A stretch of 64,000 bases of DNA from positions 10,430,444-10,494,443 of the forward strand of contig CM037848.1 of assembly GCA_021234535.1 (NCBI GenBank). Direction: 5' to 3'. The position numbers and the translations under genes are program-made. The notes below the pieces were generated by a model. The model was not told the origin of the DNA and searched no databases. It saw only the letters and a list, made by a program, of their open reading frames with translations. Shown here piece by piece: positions 47,401 to 59,400 of the stretch. The stretch comes from Stichopus chloronotus (Eukaryota; Echinodermata; Holothuroidea; Aspidochirotida; Stichopodidae). The stretch's first letter is position 1. Each line of letters opens with the position of its first letter.

Positions 47401-50400
47401 GTTTGCCCTGTGCTGTTGTCAAATTCATCACCACATTTCATCCCATGATGTTTCAGACATTGTGAGTAAATTCTTGATTTCTTTCGAGAGCTAATACAAT
47501 TTGGTTGTCCAAAGGACAACCTTGAAGGAAAATTTGGTTGTCCTGTAGAAAATTTGGGTGTCTTGCATGAGAGGACTACCACGAAACTCATCACTGGCAT
47601 TGCTATGTATGAAGTGGTCATCTGACAAAAAATACGAAAATGAGAATTATTAATATTTTTTTTTAAATACACAAAAGTCTCATCCGACCAAATTGGACAC
47701 TAAATTTTTTAACATGCATTTCAACAATGTCTACTTGTTCGAATAAACGTCCTTAGAATGTAAATTATCATAGCGTCTGTGAAGAATAAAATGTCGGAAA
47801 AGAAATAGTGGGCTTCCCAGTGTGTAACAAATATCACACAAAATGCATATCATACTTACATTGCCTCAAAATGTTCAAAATTATTTCTATATCCCCAAGA
47901 AACAAATTATACCACTAAGCCAAGTGGGAGTTTTACGCAAACTCAAAACTCAGAACAATGCAAAACAGCTCTGCATATCAATGTTGTTGGGCGAATATTT
48001 GCAATTAAGGAGGTCTATCAGAGAAAGTAGAAATATAAGTTCCTTTAAATATAGTTACAGTTTGTACATTCTCAATAGACTAAGCATCCATCGCATATTT
48101 CACTTAAATCATTTCACCATCTAAATAGTACTTTTTTGGCATCATGTTGTCACTCATTTGGTAGTTATAGCTTTTTTCTTTTGAAGCTGGAATATGAGTT
48201 GTATAGAGAATCTCATGGTCATCTACCATTGTTCTTTCTCAGTGTTACAGGGAAGAAAAAGTAGGACAAAAGATCACAAAATCTGAATGAGAACTATGCA
48301 CTCACCTTTCAGAATATGAAAAGTATCTCAAACATTTTTGTTGGCCTTACAAAATTCAGACTCTACAAGAAAGAATAGGGGTCCATCACCCCTACTTGAA
48401 ATCAAACAGACCAGTGGGAATGGATATGAATATTAATACATGCAAATATAGGACTTAAACGTTTTTGTGTCGTGGCAATGATGTATTCAGTGGAATTTGA
48501 CTTTCACTGGCAAATTTTCAACTCATATTCCAGTTTCAATTAAGGGGAGAATTGTTGACCAGTCTTAGCTTTTCTTTCCTCCTTTTCTAGTAATTTAGTC
48601 ACACTTGTAACACGTTGTGTGTACATACATTTGTACTAGTAATTTGCTAAAAATAAATAACACAAATAAACGAAACAAATAGAAAATATGTTATTCAAAT
48701 ACTTCAAGGACAGGACTCAAACTGTTGTGTTAGAACTGCCACACAAAGCTCCTACTTTGTCAATGCCATTGCTTCCAGCACAATGTGGAGTGTAAGGTCT
48801 GACCCTTCTTAGAGTTGGCTGAGGTTTGAAAAGTTTAGTAATTGCAGAATCTTACTGATTTTGATGACAATAAATTTCTGAGAAGTCCAAGAGTCTTCAT
48901 GAGAATATCAACGTTATCGTCTGTCAGGAGTTTGAAGAGCTGCTCCGTCCCCAGCTGAGCGAGGATCGTGTTCTTAATGTTCTGCTCTGATTGGAATGCC
49001 ATATTCATCAGGCCCCAGATGCCATTGAGCCTCAGGTACATGTTGTCGCTCCCTGTGAGCTGACAGAACATGATCACGGCCCCGGATTCGACGATGTGCT
49101 GAGAGGTAAGGACAGAACAACGCAAGTGAATGACGCAATAACAGGTATCAAACGATCATTTGGGATGCTTCAAAATCACAATGATATGTCACACGAAACT
49201 TGTGCTATACACTGAAAAATTTTGATTCCTCAAAATTTTTTAATTTATTTACATGTTGCAGTGCTTTTTTTCTCTTTGATATGTAATGCTTACAGCTTTG
49301 ATATTTCAATTATTCCACTCAAGCACCACAGCTAAAATAAAGCATGAGACACGCTTTAGCAATATTCATGCTTCGATTAAAATCATCCGGTGATCTTGTG
49401 AATGGAAGCCCTGAATTATCTTAGAAAGTTGCACTTCTGTTTAAACAGAAACCCCATTTAGGATGATACACATCTCTATCATTGTTGGCTGAGAGCCTAA
49501 AAACTAAAGAATATCAGTGAATCCAATGAAATCGGTGGATGATGTTGAAAAGTTTTTTCACCATTACTTCTTACCGATTTACTCGGAGAGAATTCCAGCA
49601 GGAGGTTGCAAATTGTCGAAGAAGCAGCCACCATCAGATCTTCAGATTGTTCTGTTTGTAGGATCTGTGTTTTTAATTTAAAATGTCAACAAAAAAAATT
49701 CTCCATTTCATAATAATCTCATACAGGCATACACATGATCGAGAAGTTGACCGTAATGACAGGAGGTATAATACCTCCAAATTAAAACTGAAAAAAATTT
49801 GCATAAGTGTATAAAAGTAGATGCAAATACACTAAAACTTCTTTGCATCAAATAATCATCAAGGAAGTTTTTGGCAACTTTTGAAAGTGGTGTTCAGACA
49901 GGTCTTACCACTTGTTAGTTTGTTACTTTGCACAATTAAAGCTACATGTGGAACGATAATGCATTACTTTCAAATCTTCCCTTACAAGATGCAAAAACTT
50001 CTGAGGCAGGTATACAAAATACTAGAAATGCAACCAGTTTAGAGGATTTCTTTAGTTGTTGTTGATAGGATTACTCAGTAATATCCAGTAACTCTGCTTT
50101 TCCTTGTGACAGTGATCACACTGCTTGGGATTATGTTAAGTTACTTAGGATTCTGAAAAAAAGACTTAAAAATGAATTACTTGTAAATTAATACATATCA
50201 AATCTGCTGTTTTCTTGTGAAACTCACCATAGCAAAGCTTAATACGGTATGCGTAGTTTCAGTTTGTGTGCTAGCTAGTCTGAAGAAGGCTTAATGCAGA
50301 AATTTCTGGCTTCTTTCACATCTCTGAGTAATTGATACATTTATCATTAACCAAATACTATAAATGATGGTAAAAATGTATCAATGTGATCAACACTATC

Positions 50401-53400
50401 CCAAGAAAGATGAGGGCTTTTCAGGCGCTGTTTTGCACCGATCGCCCGGAGGATACTTGCCTCTCACGTTCCACTCGGTGAGCTCTTACAAGTCTCAACC
50501 TGAATGAAAGTTCATCTTAAACCAGAAACAGGTGTTTACGTCTAACAAGTTTGCCAACAGAATGCTGCATCACAGCATAACGAAAAAGGTAGCAAGGTAT
50601 GACAGATTCACTGAATGCGAGCGAAATGTGCAAAAACAAAGAAAAAAAATAACAGTAGGATGTGTGGAGACAGGTATGTTCAGAATGATGTAAACGTTGT
50701 TGATTGACTTTTGCAAGATGGACCAGACTAAGTTATCCTTTCTGCATGATGATTATAAAGCGTGGACAAGGTGATTGGCAGATTTTTCTGATCCATGTTT
50801 GAATTGGTTAGCAATCAATCCATTTTGATTAGCAGATGTGAAACAGACATTGCTGTGTCGATATTGTGAAAACACTAGTGAGTACTTACTTCAGTTCACA
50901 TATGCTTTGGTACAGTAGCAACTTAATTTGCTTTTTAAAATAAGTGCCACAAGCCAAGTCGTGGCTTCGACCTCGGACGATTCGAGAAAAACTTTTCAGG
51001 TAGGCACAGAAAGAATCACTGAGTCACATCTACCGCAAAGAATACATTAAAGTAAATTCAGTATTGGGCTTTCATGGGTTGCAAATCATAGTGCGAACCC
51101 CGTTACTTCCTTTGCTAAGCGCCACATACAACTGCACACGTACTGGTTCTGCGAAAAGTTTGTCAGTGGTAGCATAGCTGTGGCATACATTCTTCTGAAT
51201 CAGGATGACTTATGACGTGAAAGATTAATGAAGATGTCTCACCTTATCTAATGAGACAGGAAAAATGTACTAAACATCCAATTTTTGTCAGAGAAGAGCG
51301 CTTCTAAGGGCAAAAGCTCTGACCACCGCCTCTAATTACCAGAGATCCTTATATTACGACAGCCTGACACTTAACGATCAAATTGACAACTAGCAAGACC
51401 TAAGGCTCCATTTCTAGCTTATAACTTACAGTCATCAGTGGTCTCCACACTCCATGATCTTGAAAACTGGTCCGTAACTGTTGCACTGATCTTGAGAGGC
51501 TGTGTAAGCATCTGACGGAACACAAAACAGTGGCGACAAGTCAAAACTAACAAAGTCAGTGAATACAGTCTGGATGCATCACATTGACGTATCTAAAACA
51601 TGCCTTTCTTTTGAAAGGAAGTTTCAGTTCACCACAAACCATTTCATGTCTTCCAGTCTCTTTATAATTACAACCTTCAAAATGAATCACTTACTGTTGG
51701 GCTTCTGAGAGTGAGTGCACGCAAGATCCTCAGAGGTAAAAAGACTTACTTTCAAATATCAGTGATGATCAAAGAATGTAATGAAATGACTACATAATGA
51801 ATAGCAATAACAAGTTAATCATCACATTACTGGCATGTACTACCACATCTTTTCAACTTCCTTCACCTCTGTTGTCCATGTGAAGATCTCTATTTATTTC
51901 AAGCGCCCCTTCTTTCATCAAAGTTTCATTTTCAAAATTACCGTCGGGAATACATTCGTACTTACCTGACAGCGGCTAATCTAACTTTATAGTTCTCGTC
52001 AGACATTGACTGTTCCATATCTTCCATCAGTGGCTCTGTTTCTATTATCTGTGAAAGGAAGAGATGGGAAGGAAAAAGGGTATTCATAACTCTTTACCTA
52101 CAATAAAATCAAGCTTGCAAAACTCTAAAACCACACTCCCCTGGTCTTGATGTCTAGAAGTGAAATACCAATTTCAGTTTGCAATAAAAGGTTAATCAGC
52201 TTTAAACCTGTGCATTAATGCAGGATAATGCATGATCAGGAGTTAATGCCAGCAATGTATGAGGGCGCAGTCCAAGTGCATCCAGTGATAGCATGAACTC
52301 TCATGATTGTATTATCCTACAGTTAAAGCATGTCCGAAGTAGATTTAGCTTGTTCATACAGACAAAAAGAGATTTTGATAACGAGGAAAAAATGGAAGAA
52401 AATTTGAGTTTGTCAAAAACAGCATTTTCATTGAAAATCAACCCCACAAAAACATAAAGAACATTTGCAACACTTCGACAATGTTCGCAAGTGATAGACA
52501 AATTACCACCATTGTTTTGTGTAAGATAACAGATAACAAAACACTGTTGACCCACATTTTTATTGTTTGCATCAACAGGTAATTCTACTCTGAAATTAAT
52601 CGTATTTTATCTGTAGGATGATGCACAGTCACCTGATTGAAATGGGCCAATAGGAGTTGAGGATACTTTCCAAGTACGCACGAACGCAACTTATTATCGT
52701 AATCTGTACATGTTCATTGCAGAAAGCACTACTCCTTTGCTGTCAGGTTACATCAAAGCCACGTTGACAAAGACGAGAATTTATTGGAAGTATTTTTGAA
52801 AAATGTGTAGGCGATAAGCAACTTTCTATAAATTATGTTTGCTACCTTTTTCCTGATCTCCTCATCATTTGCTGAAATAGCTGCAAATACCATGAACGCT
52901 GCTTGTTTCAGATCTTGAACTGATTCTGAAGGATGTAACTAAAAATAGAGCAATGAAAGAAAGAGACAAATAAATAACAAACAACCAATATCAGAAAATA
53001 AACACAATCAATGATTTAAAAGGACTAGGCGAAGCTGTTATAAATAATTTCGTCCATTTCTACTCTCAGTCCTCTCCTTGTGGTATTAATTCTTGGAATC
53101 TCAGACAATGTACTGATGGAGGCATTGTCATCTGAGACGTAAGTAAGCAAAAGTCCAGGCAGCCTCGGAATCAAACACCGCTGTTTGTGACGACGGGGCT
53201 CGCCGCATATTCGACACTGACCACTGTAACCCGTGGGCATTGAGTTTCATTCCAACTTAGCAAGGACTCATGGGGACGTTAAAGGTCCAGAGACTAATTC
53301 GGGTTATATTTATGTGACATTTAACCGCTGGAGAGGGACAAAAGGTACGGATGGAGGAGCGTGCTGACAAGTGATCGAGTTACGGATATTGATTGAATGG

Positions 53401-56400
53401 TGCTCTGGTTCTTGAAGGGACAATCACACGACATCTGCAAAACAAATGAGGAGAAAGTTTCTCTGTGATTGAACGTTAAAAGAAAAGTATTTGAGATCTA
53501 CCTTTCTATCTTTAACATTTAAATATGAGGCTATAGTAGGTATGAGATGGTCTGTAATACTGGCAGTCTTTTGAAGATCAACATCTTCCTCCACTAGGGC
53601 GGCTAACGCTTCAGCTCCGGCCACTCGGTCTTCCACGGAACAGTCTCTCTTGCACATGCGTACCAAGCAGGGTAAAGTCTATGAAAAAAAAAGCAGAAAA
53701 CATGACACGAATGAAGAGAAACAATCTTAGATCTTACAAAGCTTGGGCCTGCAAAATCACAACGTAAACATGTAACTGATAAATTGTAACTTCTGGTAAC
53801 ATTTTGTCCAGCCTTGCATGACAGGACATCACAAGACCATTTATGGTGAAATGACTTTGTCGACATACCTTTGTGACAACAATTGGATCCTTAGGACTGA
53901 TGGCTTTTGCTCTGCTCAAGCTGCATAAACTGTGACAAGCAAAAAAAAATAAAAGAAAACATTTTACAGAGATGTTTCCAAAGGCACAAAATGTTAGCCA
54001 CTAACCCCCCTTAAACAAGCAAACAAGCCACGGAAACAAACAAAAACCACAAATGTGCTAAGGTAGTAGGATCAAGCATGTAGATTTCATTCTCACTTTA
54101 ATGTTATTTAGCTTGGGTTACATCTTACCACTTGGCAGCTGTGAGTTGGATTTCTGATGGCAAACTTCGACAGAGAAGCTTCGAGATTATGACGTGGACA
54201 GGTTCTTCGTTGTAACGAGCTGGTAAGAGGAAAAAAGGAAAATCAGTTTCAAATATCAAAAAATGATTGATCTCATCCCTGACTAGTTGCTAACACATTT
54301 TCTTACCTAATTCCACCACCATGCTCACCCTTTCCCCCTCTAGTGTTGTCAACATTCTGAAATGTTTTGCATCACATTTTTCTACTTATCACAAGTATAT
54401 CAAATACATCATTTTTCTTTTTGTAAATTAAATCCATCTTTTTATATGCTACAGGCAACTTTCAGGTTTTACTCATAATTTTATACATACCAGATGCAAC
54501 TGCTGAGCACACTAATTTATTCTGATGACACATTGCTGCTAAACATTCCAAGGCAGGTAAGCGAATCTGAAGAAAGGAACACAGGCAATGAATATGTTAT
54601 GCCCTTGTCTTGAATATATTACACCCTCGTATTCAAGTAGGGCAGTTGTGACACAGATCCTACATCTGTTTATGTCTGCCTCTCTTTCTCTCTCTAGTCT
54701 TGAACAGGAACACTGTTTGGCCATGTCATCAATGTTTACTCTGAACTCTGCACATAAACATTGAGGATCTTCGACCAAACAACACTCCATGTTCAAACTA
54801 GAGTCATGGTACACATACTGATTGACTATCATCTGCGGGATGTTAACATATGGAAAAGTTTCTGACTGAATTTGCAGGTGTTTTTTTAACCACAAATCTA
54901 TTGAAGAGATATGTTTATACCAAAGTCGAAAGAAGAAAGTGCAGAATATTATGTAAGATACATGTCACAACAACTCATACCCCTCACAGTAGCGATAAAT
55001 TATTGGTGAATTCTCAGCATCAGTTAAAACATGAGAACCTTTTGTAATTTACATCCAGCATGTACGAAATGACAGCCTGCTAGAAAAGACCAAGTCACTG
55101 CTGTGGCCTCCTGTGAGCTGCAGTATCTAATCGCAGGCGTTCACGAAATAGATATATAGCATTACAATTTAAAAATAATACTTTCAATATTACAATATGT
55201 TGTAGGTTTTCAATTACATTTTTCAATCAATTACAATTACAATACAATTACAAAAAACAATTACAAAAAATACAAACAAAACAAACAAATACAAACAAAA
55301 AAAACAAAAAAATACAAATACAATCAATTACAATTTCCTTAACCAGCAAAGGACCACACAAGGGGCAGAGAATTCTTCTGTCTAATATTGGTCACAAATA
55401 CCATAAATAGAAGACTATACATAAAGAACAACTGAGTGCAAACTATTATGGCAAAGAATTATTCTAAAAAAACAAGTTCCCAGGTAATTGAAGAGCTAAT
55501 ATATTTTAAGATCTTAGTATAATTTGCCCCAGAATTTGAGTCAGAAAATGACAAGCATTCGGTGTAATTTACGAAACTGGTTGTCTTCGTTAATTTTGAT
55601 CGACAACATGCCCGATGCTTCTTACGAATTACTGTACACAAATAAATAGATGAATGCTGACGGAGAAAATGCAGCATGGCTTACACAAATTCCTTTTCAA
55701 ATCACATACAGCTTATCTCTGCAGCATTGGTGTGTACAATATAGCACCACTGTATGTTACTACATACTCAACCACGTAACAAACAATGTAACACCACACC
55801 TTGTTAATCTTGGACTTGAGAAGCGGAGAGAGAGCCGGTATAGCGAGGTTACGAAGGAGAAGCTCCTGCTGGTCGGGAGTCTTACAGCAGCTGGCTAAGA
55901 TTTTGGCGACACATTCCTGAGTGCACGACGACTTCCCTAAGATTTGGATCATGTGAGGGACAACATATCCATCCTATGGAAAATGAAACATGTAATTTAA
56001 CTTTAACTGATGAAACATTGTAATGTACTACCTCACAAATACTAAACTGCAGTACCTTCTGACCATCCAGACTAAGATACGATGACTATACAGAAATCTT
56101 TCTTACCTGAAAAATTATCTCTGTGGGAGCATTTGGACTGATACACATTGTTCTGAGGAATCTCAGACAAGCTTCCATGAACTTTTGGTCTGTGTGTGCC
56201 AAACCTGGTACAAAATAATAACAACAACAATAATAATAGCAACAACAATGACAACATTAACAACAACAGAAATAACAACAATAGTAATGTGTGACAATGT
56301 TCACTGTTTGTAATCACTGATCAGGACATCGTGAATGATTAACGATTGTTGATTAACGAGTGTTTGTCTCTTAATTTACCTTGCATCATAATGGCCATGA

Positions 56401-59400
56401 CACCTTCCTCCATCAGTTCAGTTCTGTTTGTGTTAGTCCCCTGTGCCAGGCTGCCCATGATCACCGCACACTCCACCAAAACGTCGGACAGAGTATCCAC
56501 AGACGTCAGGATCTGGAGCAGTCTACACATGTGGAGGTCAAGATAAATACATCCCATTGATATTGAGCTTTAGGTTTTAATTTTTTTATGACAAGCAGAT
56601 AGGTGACTGGGTGGAGGGGCACTAGTGCAAAGCAACGAGTAATCATGACTGTGCATAGATCTGATGAAGCAAACACACTGAATATAATTTTGTACTACTG
56701 CAGTTTCAACAAATGGTTGAAAAAGTGTTTTCCAACTTAACTTTGTACCTCAGTCATATCAATACTTTTAGTCAATTCTGACTCATAGGTGACCCAAACA
56801 AATGTCATAACCTCACTGGTTTGGGAATACTATGATTACACCATAAGCTGTTTCAGATAGTAACCCACAAACTTCGTCATTAGCCCATTCTGTCACCTCC
56901 CAACCCTTTCCCTCCCCCCACCTCCCTTCCTATTTTGATAAAACTGCTGCTACTTTAGACATTAATTCCTGGACACCAGCTGACAGACGACGGACCATTT
57001 TACTGTAATTGATATAGAGATCTATCACATTGGCTTGTGACCTTGTTGCCGGTTTTCGATCATGCTCTTACTTTGGTACAACACCACAGGCCATCATACT
57101 TGTCTTGTTTCTGTTGCTTCCGATGACCAGGTTCCGAACTTGCCTACAAGCGACAAGGAGAGAGAGAGAGAAAAAGTGAGAATCGTAAATTATACCATAA
57201 AATTTCACCAACTTTCATTCAAATGTTGGAAACTTACCAAATCAAGTGTTTTAAGGACAATACGTTACTGATCTTTGTTACTAACTTTGTACTTTGGTTC
57301 CTGAGACAAACAAATGAAGCTTACTTGAGATTATATAAGAGCTGCTCATGATCCTTTGTGCTTAGGTTGTCAATATAAATCTGATGACTGGAGTGATCCT
57401 GTCGAAGAAATAAAAAACGAAAGAAACAAACAGTATGAAGAAAGCGAAAAAGGAAGAAAAAAAAAAAAGAAAGATAATAAACTGCCTCAAGTGAAGCAAG
57501 TTCAGGATGACAGTGAGTGACTCATTCCATACCAAAATGGAAAGTTCTCAAAAGTAGAAACGTGTAAGAGGTGGCCAACAAATACAAGCAGTCATGCGAC
57601 ACAAAATTTAAAATGCATCTTTGGACAGCTAAATCACGTCTGTGATGTAAGCATGACGTCATAGCTTTCAGGATGAATTTGCTACACTTTGATATTTCAC
57701 AATCCATTCAGCTGCGACAACTTCAGTGTCACCCCAAATCAGACGGCCTTAAAAAATTGATCTACAAACTTATTTTTAGAGTAATTTAGTACCATGTATA
57801 ACAATTAGTCAAAGTAATCTGACGCAGAACTACAACTAAAGATAAGTCAAACTGGAGATTAATTCCAAGCTTCATATCACAACAGCTTCTTGTATTGTCA
57901 GGAATATGATAAACAAATTTTGAAACAACAGCATAATTTAAAGACAAAAGCTCATCACCCCAAATAGTTTCAATTCTCCCAACCACTTACGTCTAGTCCC
58001 TCCCAACAGCCTGCATAAAATGCCTCCACATGTGTAATCCAAATAACTGGATCCCTGTGTACACTGTGCAATATGAGCTACACTGTACTCTGTATCTCTC
58101 AAATTTGCTGTCAATCAAAGAATAGAACCAGTTAAGGCTTCTGCTATTCCAGAAGTCAAAAATATAGCTTGGGGTGATAAGTTACTCCCTTTACCAAAAA
58201 ATTTTTTTCGATGCATATGTACAGTAAGGCATAAAAAGAAGCAGTCCTGATGTAAAGCTACTTCATTATGTTGAACTTCTTGATCAACATAAATGATCAT
58301 TTTCTACATTTTGTTGGTGAGCAAAGGACACAGAAAACTATGCAACTTATGTGATGTCGCATAAGTTATGAGGGTGTACTGTTGAAAAACTTCAAACATT
58401 AGAAGCATATTTTTAACTGTGCAAAGTGTCTGAAGAGTTGGGCAATGACAAAAATGTGATGAGCACTTTTCCATCAAGTTATTGTATACTAGCATGATGT
58501 ATGATAAAATGATTTTGAGGGAAGGTGTATGTTCAACAGTCACTTACACTTAATAGCATTGTATTGCTAATAAACGAATTGTATATCACTTTTATTCTTT
58601 GAAATGGAAGACAGAAAGTTAAATGGTCTTCTAAACAAGTTTTAAACTACATCACAAGGTGACTGCTGGACAGAGAAAGGCTAGTTTAACAGCTGAAACT
58701 TTGTCTGATGTGACGTGAAATGGGCCAATACCTCAAAAGAGTATGAGGTCCATTAACCAACCAACCCCCCCTACTACTCCATCCTACCCATCTAGATGAA
58801 GAAATTTTATCCCAGTCCCTTTAGCCTGAAAATTTCTGAATTACTTTCACATTGCCCTTTTTTTTTAACATTCAGTGATGCAGAAGTCATTTTTGTTACA
58901 AATCTTTCAAATGTCTGTCTATACACAAACTTATGAAGAAAGCCCTAGTAATGAAATCATACTTCCCACATGGAGATTGGTTATTAACAAGTGTTTGTAG
59001 TGGGGTATCTGTAACAAATTAAAGATGACACAAAATCCATGTTACTTTGAATGTAATGTTTTCCTTTTATTGAAAGGAGTGATCATTCCAAATTGAAAAG
59101 TGTTTTGCAGACTGCACAGAAGGGCTGTGAGCCAAGTCCATGGGATAAAGGTTGCACCCCTCTCTTTTTTATGTGTTGGGAACATTGAAGGCCACCTGAA
59201 GGGTGGAAGGTGGGGTACGAGAAAGGAATACAATAGAGATTTGCTTATGCCACATGAAAAGAAATTATGATGGGATTGGAAAAGGGATTCACCACAATGG
59301 GCTGCAGATGCCATCTTACGGAAGCGCCAGGTGGGTACCACCTTTTACTGCCTTACACCTTCCAGTGAGCATCACGGTAAACAGTGTATGGCACATTGCA

